Below are positions 11,893-21,993 of a stretch of DNA of 64,000 nucleotides, piece after piece; the first letter of the stretch is position 1; every line of letters starts with the position of its first letter. A model generated the notes under the pieces. It ran no database searches. It saw only the letters and a list, made by a program, of their open reading frames with translations, and was not told where the DNA came from. The stretch is from Calliopum simillimum. Taxonomy: Eukaryota > Arthropoda > Insecta > Diptera > Lauxaniidae. The position numbers and the translations under genes were made by a program. The DNA lies in assembly GCA_951812925.1 (NCBI GenBank), contig OX638369.1, forward strand, positions 61,952,228-62,016,227, written 5' to 3'.

Positions 11893-13090
11893 GTGGGCGG
11901 TGCCACGCCCCTAAATGGAAAAACGCTCTCACGGCTAAGCTGCTACATCGATTTTAACGAAATTTAGTATGGAGATAGGGTTAGCACTAAGGAACGATAA
12001 TATGACCATTATGTTTTTCAGTGAGCGGTGCCACGCCCCTAAATGAAAAAAACGCTCTCACGGCTAAACCGCTACATCGATTTTAACGAAATTTAGTATG
12101 AAGATAGGATTAGCACTAAGGAACGATAATATGATCATTATGTTTTTCAGTGAGCGGTGCCACGCCTCTAAATGAAAAAAACGCTCTGACGGCTAAGGCG
12201 CTACATCGACTTTAACGAAATTTGATATAGAGATAGGATTGGCACTAAGGAACGATCACATGACCATTATGTTTTCAGTGGACAGTGCCACGCCCCTAAA
12301 TGGAAAAAACGCTCTCATGGCGAAAATACTGCATACGATTTTTGCATCCCCACACCATGATTCTACAACCTCTATCATAGACAGTTCCTATTGTATATTT
12401 CGGGCTTAGCCTTTCTCTCCTTGGTCTTCTCATAAGCCTGTTACCACTCGATCCGCACAAATTAAACTTGAACTCATCAGAAAAGATGGTAAAAGTCTTG
12501 TCTATATATAAATAGGCAAAAGAAATCGGTTCAGTCCCTGTTTCTATACCTAAATCTCAACATAGGACTATATTTTTTTTAAAGTGGGCGGTGCCACGCC
12601 CCTAAATGAAAAAAACGCTCTCACGGCTAAACCACTGCATCGATTTTAACGAAATTTAGTATGGAGATATGGTTAGCACTAAGGAACGATAATATGACCA
12701 TTATGTTTTTCAGTGGGCGGTGCCACGCCCCTAAATGGAAAAACGCTCTCACGGCTAAACCACTGCTGCGATTTTTACGAAATTTTGTATGGAGATGGGG
12801 TAGGCACTAAGAAACAATAACATGACCATTATGTTTTTCAGTGGGTGGTGCCACGCCCCTAAATGAAAAAACGCTCTAACGCTAAGCCCCTGCATCGATT
12901 TGTACGAAATTTGATATAGAGATAGAATTAACGCTAAGGAGTGATAACATGATAAATAAAGAAACGCTTTCACGGCTAAGTCACTACTTTGATTTTTTAA
13001 AAATTGGGTATACAGATATAGGGCTAACACTAAGGAATAAGAATATGGCCTTTACGTTTTTAAGTGGGCGGTGCCACGCATTGGTATGGG
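11893..13090 (+). repeat. Satellite-like tandem array, unit ~128 bp
   Basis: GTGGGCGGTGCCACGCCCCT marks unit starts at 11893, 12021, 12150, 12278, 12584, 12713, 12841 and 13063. Each unit continues with AAACGCTCTCACGGCTAA, TCGATTTTAACGAAATTTAG and TATGACCATTATGTTTT. The block from about 11765 is itself repeated from about 12503 (TATATAAATAGGCAAA). Units decay toward 13090. Apparent ORFs here are by-products of the periodicity. Confidence 0.85.
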
Positions 13091-13425
13091 CATAAAATGA
13101 ACGGGACAGAGAGATATCAAAAATTGTTTGTTCTTTACTGGGAGTAACACGCCTCTAAATCGCAAGCACGCTATTTCAACTAAGCTGCTGCACCGATTCT
13201 CATGAATGCAGATAACCAGACCAAGGAAGGTTATAAAAACTTTTTGTTCTATAGTCAAATCAAAATGGTCGAATTTCGGCCACAAGGCGAACTCTAGTTA
13301 GTTTAAAAGTATCACTGAAATTACGAAACAACAAAAAAATTACTTTTTGCTGCGTAAAACACGTTCGGTCACGTTATCATGGAAAGCTGAACTGTCAACA
13401 AATGAAATTTTTTTTTGGTGATGCA

Positions 13426-14878
13426 GAGTGCATATTAGCTATGGGCTTAATAACAATTTTTCGATTTTTATACCCTGCGGTTGTTTTTTATGTTAGGTTT
13501 GATGAAAATGTAAATGAGCCAAAATTTGGAGGGGATGGGGTGGGTCTAACCCTTGCCGGTTTTGAGTCAAAGTTCGAATTTCGGGGGTAAAATTTTGGAA
13601 AAAGCTTCTAACTGCAAACCAGTTATACTTACAGGCATAGAATGTATGACCAACCCCCATTATTTTTTCTACCTCAACATTTTTACCAAACATACTTACC
13701 CCCTATCTCTACTCCTAAGGGTCGCTCCCATATAAGCCTTAATTTTCATGACATTTTTATAAAATCGACGTCCGCCACCCCCAGGCTGCCCCTACATTGT
13801 TCAAAAGTATGACCTACCCCCATTATTTTTTCCACCCCATCATTTTCACGAAACATGCTTGCCCCCTATCTCCACCCCCTAGGGGTGCTCCCATACAAAA
13901 ATACTCATATTTATGTTAATTAATAAACATTTTTGCTCTCATCACCCCTACTGCCCCCATATTGCTACTTAGGAAGGTAAAATGTATGACCGACCCCCAT
14001 TAATTTTTCCAGCCCGACAATTTTACTAAACAAACTTGCCCTCTATCTCCGTCCTTTACCTTTACCGGATGGTACGATCGGCACACCCAGTTACTGCTCG
14101 ATTCCGTCATACGTGATACGCGTTTTTTTTTTTTTTTAATTCAAAACCACTGTAACTGTGGCAATTAATTTTTGTAACAGAAGCAATATTAGTACACCAG
14201 AATAAAGTCGCACAACGGACCGCTTTTGTATGAGAGCACCCCTAGAGGGCGGAGATAGAGGGCAAGTATGTTTTGTAAAATTGTCGAGCTGGAAAAACTA
14301 ATAGGGGTCGGTCATACATTTTACCTTCCTAAGTAGCACTATGGGGGCAGGGTTGATGAGAGAAAAAATGTTTATTAATTAACATAAATATGAGTATTTT
14401 TGTATGGGAGCACCCCTAGGGGGTGGAGATAGGGGGCAAGCATGTTTCGTGAAAATGATGGGGTGGAAAAAATAATGGGGGTAGGTCATACTTTTGAACA
14501 ATGTAGGGGCAGCCTGGGGGTGGCGGAGGTCGATTTTATAAAAATGTCATGAAAATGAAGACTTATATGGGAGCGACCCTTAGGGGTAGAGATAGGGGGT
14601 AAGTATGTTTGGTCAAAATGTTGGGGTAGAAAATATAATGGGGGTTGGTCATACATTCTATGCCTGTAAGTATAACTGGTTTGCAGTTAGAAGCTTTTTT
14701 CAAAATTTTACCCCCGAAATTCGAACTTTGACTCAAAACCGGCAAGGGTTAGACCCACCCCACCCCCTCCAAATTTTGGCTCACTTACTTTTTCATCAAA
14801 CGTCACATAAAAAACCACCGCAGGGTATAAAAAGTTAATTTTTAAAAATGTCCATACAAACTAGCCCATAGCTAGTGC
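13426..14878. repeat. 1.45 kb palindrome with internal ATGTATGACC modules
   Basis: The left arm (about 13426-14055) and right arm (about 14241-14878) are inverted copies, both starting near AGCTATGGGCT and TATACCCTGCGGT. Each arm contains about three copies of a ~100 bp module: ATGTATGACC, CATTATTTTTTC, ACATTTT, CTTACCCCCTATCTC and AGGGGTGCTCCCATA. The spacer of roughly 190 bp is unrelated. The same module builds the palindrome at 40.4-43.5 kb. Confidence 0.85.
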
Positions 14879-14984
14879 ATATACCAACTTGAAAAATATA
14901 AAACAGAAACAAAAAATTCAAAACGGCCTAAGAATTTGAATTTGTCCACACTAGCCCCCAGTCCACACTAGCCCCCCCCTCCCC

Positions 14985-15538
14985 TACCAAGATATCAAAA
15001 CTCGTCATCTATTATAGCCTGGGGTGCCATATCCAGCAAAGGTAAATTGTCGCTAGTCTTCATTGACAAAGGTATTCAAATAAACGCTCAGTATTACCTG
15101 GAAGAAGTCTTACAGAAAAATTTGAAGCCTAGTGTTCAGGCCATGTATGAAGAATTCTATTATTGCTTCCAGCAGGATATTGCACCTGCTCACACTGCTA
15201 AACTGGATCAAGACTGGTGAAAGCAAAATTTGACAGATTTTATACCTAAGGATGAATGGCCTCCTAGCTCTCCAGACTGCAATCCTTTGGATTTCTGCAT
15301 ATGGGGATATATGGTACAGCGACTCAAGAAATACAAATACAGAAGCTTGAAGGACTGTAAAGCTGCTATTATTGATGTATGGGACAAAATACCGATAACA
15401 GTAGTGCGTGCTGAGTGTAACAATTTTGATTGCAGACTTCGGCGGGTTGTGGCTAACAAAGGTCAGGCCATCGAGCAATTGCTTAATAAACAAAATATTT
15501 TAACTTCATATAATGTTTGTTCATTTAAATTTCCTTAA
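14985..15538 (+). pseudogene. maT mariner transposase, C-terminal half
   Basis: Reading resumes after the 4 kb insertion: IIAWGAISSKGKLSLVFIDK, YYLEEVLQKNLKP, CFQQDIAPAHTAKL (second catalytic Asp), then WPPSSPDCNPLDFCIWGYM with the third Asp 37 residues further, giving DD37D. A TGA in DW*KQNL interrupts the catalytic core. The same TGA is present in the duplicate at about 58360, so the element was dead before the duplication, or was mobilised as a defective copy. Confidence 0.88.
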
Positions 15539-15604
15539 TTAAAATAACATTTAATACAAAAAACCTACTTTGTTTTTGTATCAACACATATTTGTCACAC
15601 TGTA

Positions 15605-16230
15605 CATTAGACCGGTGCGTTTTGGACGAAAGTTTAAAATTCGTCGCGCAACCGGCAGAATTGTGAAGTTTAACTATCGACATGAAGATTGCCGCCACCC
15701 TAGCTCTGAGAGATGACGGGAAGGGGTGTCGATATGTTTTTGAAGGTTGAAAAACGTGGTTTAAAAATGCATGCTCATAGGTCCAAAGTGAATCAACTCT
15801 CAGCTTCGTAGTAGGTCGACAACTGAAATCCAAGACATGGATTCTTATGTATTTTTTCCCGTAGAATCGTATGGCATCATTTGTTTTCTGATTAGACTTC
15901 TATTTTTGGCGTTAAGTGAACTTTTCAGCTCAAAAAAGTCGAAATTTTTCCAAATCCCTTGTTTGAGCACTCCACAATTGAACGGAAAAAATCTTAGAAA
16001 AATTTGAAATGTATATTTTGTTAGGATTTTTTCTAAGGAATCCAGTGGTACCATGTTTTTTGCGCTACGGCATAATTTTCATTCATGAAAAACGAATTTT
16101 TGATTTTTATTATCAAAAATATCACGAAATCGGGCGTAAATATTTAGTCAACGACGGTTCCCAACGTCCGGACGGTTTTTTTTTCGGTGCAACCTAGTAA
16201 AATTTTTTTAAAATATTTTTGGAAATTTTT
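15605..16230. other. Unrecognised sequence after the mariner
   Basis: No gene recognised. Short frames on both strands have no motif. The start (TAGACCGGTGCG) and end (GGTGCAACCTAG near 16186-16197) are weakly inverted but share no clear target duplication. Confidence 0.3.
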
Positions 16231-16489
16231 TTAACTCATTATAAACAAGTTTTTGAAAAAGGGGTCAAAAAGACGCTTAAAAACGGGATATAATGGGTTA
16301 AGATGTTCACATAACTTAATGTAGAATCAAGAATGGAACAATATTTTAGAACATTTTAACCCATTATAAACAAGTTTTTGGAAAAAAGGGTCAAAAAGAC
16401 CCTTAATAACGCGTTATAATGGGTTAAGATTTCTAAAATATTGTTCCATGCTTGATTCTACATTAAGTTATGTGAACATCTTAACCCAT
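16231..16489. mobile_element. Foldback MITE abutting paralog A exon 7
   Basis: CATTATAAACAAGTTTTTG blocks recur at about 16239 and 16364. Sequence 16303-16350 is the reverse complement of 16432-16481 (GATGTTCACATAACTTAATG and onward). The ends are TTAACTCATT / TTAACCCAT-like. The right end touches the surviving last bases of exon 7, so this insertion or an associated deletion removed the upstream exons of copy A. Confidence 0.65.
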
Positions 16490-16504
16490 GGACATGGATT
16501 TTAA

Positions 16505-17928
16505 GTAAGTTTTCTGAAATGGACGTAGTTACCACTCTGTTTAAATCGTACATAACTAAGCATAAACTAACTAAATTTTATTAACCGTGCAAAAGCGAAT
16601 GGGCTATGCGAGTGTTGTACAACAGCCATTTACGAACCAAGAATGATATATGTATACTTTGAGTTGTTGTCCTTTTGGAAGTGCTATATCTAGTTTTCGT
16701 CTTACTCTCGTGTCACGATGATATACATAAATTTTGGAAAAGTTTTTTTTATGCTCTCGAAAACAACTTTAAAAATTTGGATACGACGGACCAGCAAATC
16801 TTTGGGTACATCCATGTAAATCACTTTTAACAGAAAATGTACCCATTTCATTATTTAAATGATGTAAAATTGCTAAATTGCTTACGTGATTAAAATTGTG
16901 CCACACGGTGTTAACGAATCCAAAATGGCTTCAAAATTTTGATTTTTTAACAGAATTTACAAATCTCTTCAATGAATGTATCCTTGAAATTCAAGGAAAA
17001 AACGGCTTTGAACGATATTCACAAATGGCTTTAACCATAGATTACTAACTAACCTTCAACAAAGGTACGTTATTGCTAATCATGAATCGAATCGACAAAC
17101 ACAGTAGAAAGCACTATTGAAAATTGAGGTATCATTTTACAGAAAAATTAAGATTAACTGCCAAACCTTGATTGGAGCGTTAGTCGAGCGTCAGCTTAAT
17201 TTAACCGTCTCTGCTTCGGTTTGCTCCATATAAATTGTATGGACATGAAAAAGACAGAGATGGTTAAATACGCCTGATGCTCCAATTCAGGTGTGGCAGT
17301 AAATAAAACATATGAACTGAGCACATGTATAAATATCGATCTTGCCTTGTGTTTTAGTGCTAGCAATCAATAGAACGCAGTGTAATTTCTTTTATTCCGG
17401 CCTGTTCCGTAATTCGTGCAATTTCATTTGCTTTTAATTTCGAAAACTATTTGATTACTTTTCATTTTCGATGTGGAAGTGAAGCCTATTCAACGACTGT
17501 TCAAGACGATTAACTTTTCTCAGTAGAAACGTAAACTTTTTCGCTGTCATTAAAAAATCCACACAAGTATACAAGATTTATGAAGCAAAACGCTTTTTGT
17601 TAAATTTCTTAACTTTAATTGAGTTTCACGTCAACAACGACTGATGCAATGCACTTGAAGTTATAACTGCTCGCAATTTTGTCTGTCAAAATAATGTATT
17701 AGGCGAGATGCCCAATTATGGGGTTTCCTCTAATTTGAGGAAATTTCAGAAAGATTCTGTTCATGCTCTATGCATTTTATTGGATTTACTGGATGTTCTA
17801 CAACAATTTAAGAAATAAAATTAGGCGGCATCCTGTTTTCGAACAATTATTACTAACACTATGATACATATAATGACATGTCAAATGACTCACAGAGACA
17901 CTGAGTTCGAGAATATTTTTGTAGTTAA
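16505..17928. other. Paralog A intron 7 sequence, no gene recognised
   Basis: The first ~80 bases after the GTAAGT donor resemble intron 7 of the intact gene (from 51533). The rest is AT-rich unique-looking sequence without recognisable ORFs or paired ends, up to the piggyBac-type MITE. Confidence 0.5.
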
Positions 17929-18567
17929 CCCCTTGAGACCGAAGCCTAGACCCTTGTAGATATCGAAAAATTAACTTCGGATTCAGTTTTCTTGTGTTTA
18001 AATTAAGAAAAAAAAGTAGGTCCGGAAAATCCTCTTATAGCTAGAAAGGGTGGATTCATATAACACAGTGCAACAAAAAAAATCCAAACAACTTTTTGAA
18101 TGCTGTTCCTGAAAGCACATAATGTTACTAGTAAGACCCTATCTTTGTTTCGCTTGGTTGGCTCCAGGTCGAATTTTATAGTACTATAATGATTGCTTCA
18201 AAACTGCTTTTTCAAAGTTATCACGGCTCTAAGTCGTAAACCATTTGAGATTTTGTTTTCATATCTTCAACGAAGTAGTAGATATAGGCTAAAGAAAAGA
18301 AAATGTTTCAAGAACTAACCCAAAAAATTGGGTTTTTGGCCTCAAAATCACAATAATGTCGAAAAATTGTGCCATTTTTGGTCATAGCTTAAAAACCGTT
18401 CCGTATTTTGCCAAAAAGTTAAAACAGAATTGTAGCCAAGACTATACTGAACAACTCTCTAGAGCATGTCAATAGCATTCGAGTACTCCTTGATACTAAT
18501 TTTAGTTAAAATAGTGATGTATCAAAAAATGCTTGGGGTCCTATATGACCCCATCGGTCTCAAGGGG
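17929..18567. mobile_element. piggyBac-type MITE
   Basis: CCCCTTGAGACCGA at 17929 and its inverse TCGGTCTCAAGGGG ending at 18567 are flanked on both sides by TTAA (17925-17928, 18568-18571), the obligate piggyBac target duplication. The CCC start also fits the superfamily. The 639 bp interior is noncoding. It lies in intron 7 of paralog A and is missing from intron 7 of the intact gene. Confidence 0.85.
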
Positions 18568-19856
18568 TTAAAAGTTATTTTATTTTAACAATATTGACAA
18601 TTATTCATTTGCAATAAATTTAAACGACTCGATAAAATAGGAAAATCTCTGGAGCTTTTTTATTTTTTAATTTTATCAAAAAAACATCTTTAAAAAAGCG
18701 AAATCAATTGAAAAGTCGTATCATAAACTCATTAGTTTTTCGGACTTTTCTTAAAGTTTTATAATCCACTTCCGTGTGAAAGCGGAATTGGGAACAGAGC
18801 GGATTGTCGTTATAAATCAAATTTAGTTTTGCAATGTTTTTCAAAATTAATTTAATTTATTTTTATGGAATTCGCCATCATCATTTTATTCGTATACTTT
18901 TGCGATATGTATTTTTTAATGCTCCATTTCTGCAAAAAAGGTTTCTTACAATAAAATAATTCTGTTTACATTATTTGCTTAATTAATCTACATATACTCG
19001 CAGTTTTCAGTTTAAGCATATGCTGGACTAGCGCTATTTTCATGTATTTGTCTGAATCTTCATTGGTCACTTTAATTTTCTCATGTTGTTTTGTCACAAT
19101 GGCCAGCGTTTCGGCAATATATTTGTTAAATGAATCCGTTAATTTTTTTCCGACGACATGTCGGCGAATCCATACGATTCATTTAATTTGTTTTACATAC
19201 TTATTCCTCTTATTAAGGACTATGGTGGTGTCCTTGACAATGATGTTTGGACGTATTGCCTCGCTGATCGGTAATGTACTATTTCCAATTTTCATGTCGC
19301 TGGGTTGTTTTCCGCCATTTTTTATGATTGGCTTTGTAATGTTTGGTAAGTAGTTTTTTTGGTTGTTATGTTTCAAACGGAACTGACAAATAAAAACCCC
19401 TATTGGTTTCTAGCCCTTCGAACCACCATAAATGATGACACACAGTGATCAATTTTTAACTTTTAGGTGGATGATAATATTTTGAAGTGGAATGTGGTTT
19501 GTATTTTTTGTTTGTTCTTTCGTTTCGCTTCACGCCGTATTGACAAATTTTGACCACTGAGCGATTCGTACATAAATAAATCGTAAATCCTCTACTGAAA
19601 ATCAAAATTTTGTAGTGACTCGTGGAACCAGTATAGAAAACCAATGGCTGTTTCTTTTCTTGTATTGCCCTTATAAACTTCTGTGCAAAGTAAAATAAAA
19701 CATTTATAATTTTTGTCTATTAATGAAAAAATTTTATTAATTTCAGCTGGTTGTTTTATGACCATATTCCTGCCACGAAGTAGAAAGATCTCATTATAAT
19801 AATGTAAAACTAAATGTTATCTTCTCTTCTTATACGAGATAAAATTGTATGTACTT

Positions 19857-21074
19857 TAGACTGACCCAAAAAAACTAAAGGTGTTCCGATCTTAGGTGCT
19901 CAGCACTCAAAACGTTCGGTAGGGTCTATAAATTACGTGTGTAAATTTTGTTAAAAAAATATTGAGATTTAGCACTCGCGCAAGCTCGATGAGTGGCGCT
20001 GCCTTGACCGTACGATATTGGGGTTCTTTCAGCCCGTGGAAATTGATAAAAAAGGATGGGAACAATTTTTTTTCTGTCCTACTTTATGTTTTCGAGGTCG
20101 CTGAAGACAATGGCATTGCCAGTTTTTGGAAAAGATTCCAAGATTTCAAGATATTTAAGATATCTCTCGAAAAAAAAAAATTGAGATTTTTGTTAGATTA
20201 AATTGCCATTAATCGTAGGAAAATTTTTTATTTTTTTTTCTCGGACACTAGTCTTGTGTCCCAAATTTTTTTATCTTCCACTGAAAAATTTGGGAGATAT
20301 TGGCACCTTTCCAGAAGAAAACCGCGATGGTCATCAATCACTAGCTCCAGATGAATCATGCGCGGAAAAATTATGTCGAGGTTTTAGAGCTAGTTCTGCT
20401 TTTCATTGGAAATCCCACTAGGGAAATTTATCATAGGAATATCTTGAATGTGTTGAAACATTTGCATTTTATCGTGAAAATAAATGTTCCAGCATCTCCA
20501 GCGACATCCAAAGTACAAGGTAGGAGCTCAAAAACCAATGATAATAGCGTAAAATCGGCAGATATCCCCAGTGACCGGCAATACGGCAAGACGGCGGTTC
20601 AGTCTGTGGCCGATATCTCGAGAAGATTTTGTAAAAAATAATGTGCGACCACTCATTTTGTTCGTCACAAGACTAGTGTCCGAGAAAAAAAAATAAAAAA
20701 TTTTCCTACGATTAATGGCAATTTAATCTAACAAAAATCTCAAATATTTTTTTTTTTTTCGAGAGATATCTTAAATATTTTGAAATCTTGGAATCTTTTC
20801 CAAAAACTGGCAATGCCATTGTCTTCAGCGACCTCGAAAACATAAAGTAGGACAGAAAAAAAAAATTGTTCCTATCCTTTTTTATCAATTTCCACGGGCT
20901 GCAAGAACCCTATTCTCGTACGGTCAAGGCAGCGCTACTAAACGAGCTTGCGCGAGTGCTAAATCTCAATATTTTTTTAACAAAATTTACACACGTAATT
21001 TATAGACCCTACCGAACATTTTGAGTGCTGAGCACCTAAGATCGGAACACCTTTAGTTTTTTTGGGTCAGTCTA
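19857..21074. mobile_element. Foldback hAT-type element (8 bp duplication ATGTACTT)
   Basis: TAGACTGACCC at 19857 and its inverse ending at 21074 are flanked by identical 8 bp ATGTACTT (19849-19856, 21075-21082), as for hAT or P-type transposition. The inverted arms are about 420 bp long (19857 to ~20275 and ~20655 to 21074). The arms carry GGTGTTCCGATCTTAGGTGC near the tips and CTCGGACACTAGTCTTGTG near the centre. Between them lies ~380 bp of single-copy, less AT-rich sequence. Confidence 0.85.
20276..20655 (+). other. Single-copy core of the foldback element
   Basis: This spacer between the arms has a more balanced base composition and an open frame of about 96 codons (20351-20641) rich in Lys, Ser and Asn, without a motif I recognise. 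It may be a transposase remnant or captured host sequence. Confidence 0.35.
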
Positions 21075-21993
21075 ATGTACTTATGTATGTATGTTTGGAA
21101 CGGGCAAAACTATTTCTCAAAAACGGGTACAGCGATTTTAATGAAACTTGAAACAGTGATAGATATTGACATGCAATGAAGAATGAGCTAGGTTTGAACT
21201 TTGTAAATACTCACCAGGAGGCGTGGCACCGCCCTAAATTTTAAATTTGATTTGGTCATAACTCCCAAACCATACAAGGAATTTGAATGAAATTTGGTAG
21301 GCGGGTACTGCTTAATAATACCTTGTAACGGACAAAAAGTGAGCGGGATCGAAGAAGTGCCACGCCCACTTTTTAACGCTTTAATATTTTGATTCATTAT
21401 TGCTCGAAAACGACTCCAATGATTTTAATGAAAATGTAGGAGATTTTACCTCTGCAGACAAGAATTAATATGTGATATGCCATTATATTGGGAAAACTCG
21501 TTGAAGGGCGTGGCACCGCCCACAAAAATATAATGCGCTGTAAAAAGAAAACTACTAAAGCAATCTTTCTGAATTTAACTGTAGGGAGTTTACTTGCTAT
21601 TAGGCACCTACAAACTGAAAGTAGGCAAAATATCGAAAATACGCGTGGAACCTCCCATACAAGTAAAACACATTAAATGCTATTTCTCGCAAATAATACA
21701 ACATATTTTGATGAAATTTGGTATGCGAATCTGGATCAGGAGTATCTAAAGCATAACAAAAAGAAGGCTTTGTTTAATAATTGCCACGCCCACTTTTTTA
21801 TCAAGATAAAAATTTTTGTTGGAATGAACTGTTTAATTCTTATATGCAGTCTTATGTCTTCATCATCAGAACTGTCGCTATACCTGCAGGATTTTGAAAT
21901 ATCCTTGCTTGAAGTTAAAGAAAACGCTGTGTTCAGTCTTACAGCGTAGCTACAAGAAAAGGTGAAATTCTTTTTTATTAATAGCATCGGATA

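Larger units (their letters stand above)
10997..14984. mobile_element. 4 kb TA-flanked element with GGGGCTAGTGTGGAC ends, satellite array and palindrome
   Basis: GGGGAGGGGGGGGCTAGTGT (10997) and the inverse ending at 14984 are terminal inverted repeats flanked by TA (10995-10996, 14985-14986). Joining the flanks restores the mariner transposase frame. Further copies of the GGGGCTAGTGTGGACA end motif lie inside (about 11195, 11590, 11615, 14945), so the termini look repeated. The interior holds a tandem array (11893-13090) and a large palindrome (13426-14878). No transposase is seen. TA duplication suggests Tc1/mariner mobilisation. Confidence 0.8.
7274..15602 (+). mobile_element. maT-type (DD37D) mariner, interrupted by three later elements
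   Basis: The ends CAGTGTGACAAATTTGTC (7274) and ...ATTTGTCACACTG (15602) are inverted repeats flanked by TA (7272-7273, 15603-15604), the Tc1/mariner signature. Transposase coding is split into 7437-7465, 9021-9075, 10552-10996 and 14985-15538. The three gaps are exactly the Helitron-like (7466-9020), Harbinger-type (9076-10548) and TA-flanked (10997-14984) insertions; without them the element is about 1.3 kb, normal for mariner. The duplicate at 57622-58741 supplies the empty-site sequence for the first two. Confidence 0.92.
5612..15604. repeat. Segmental duplication, copy 1
   Basis: From GACCGTGAAAGATATT at 5612 the sequence runs almost base for base with 53277 onward, through the transporter last exon, a 280 bp MITE, a Tc1-like transposase fragment and a maT mariner, ending at the TA after the mariner (15604 versus 58743). 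The two copies differ by clean insertions: three in copy 1 (at 7466, 9076 and 10997) and two in copy 2 (54549 and 57170). Beyond the mariner's right end the copies no longer match. Confidence 0.9.
16495..19799 (+). pseudogene. SV2-like MFS transporter paralog A: 3' exons only
   Basis: Four pieces match the intact gene. Exon 7 is reduced to its last ten bases at 16495-16504 (TGGATTTTAA plus GTAAGT donor). Exon 8 is 19004-19163, the same 160 bp length as the intact copy. Exon 9 is 19218-19345, also the same 128 bp. Exon 10 is 19747-19799 and ends one codon early (ISL then TAA). Exons 8-10 have no stop and keep phase, encoding the last two or three membrane segments (LTMMFGRIASLIGNVLFPIF). The exon 8 donor is changed from CG|GTAAG to CG|GCGAAT. 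Exons 1-6 are absent, so it cannot make a full transporter. Preserved frames suggest recent loss or some constraint; I favour recent loss. Confidence 0.88.

Noticed and set aside
11893..13090. Evenly spaced repeats considered as a CRISPR array
   Set aside because: Units are contiguous, ~128 bp, diverged over their whole length, without unique spacers, in a eukaryotic genome.
13402..14838. Paired ORFs of 60-77 codons with identical peptides on opposite strands
   Set aside because: Mirror images produced by the palindrome at 13.4-14.9 kb.
19011..19016. Acceptor TTTTCAG at 19010 for exon 8 of paralog A
   Set aside because: It would shorten the exon and shift the frame into a TAG. The CGCAG acceptor at 19003 restores the 160 bp length and the frame.
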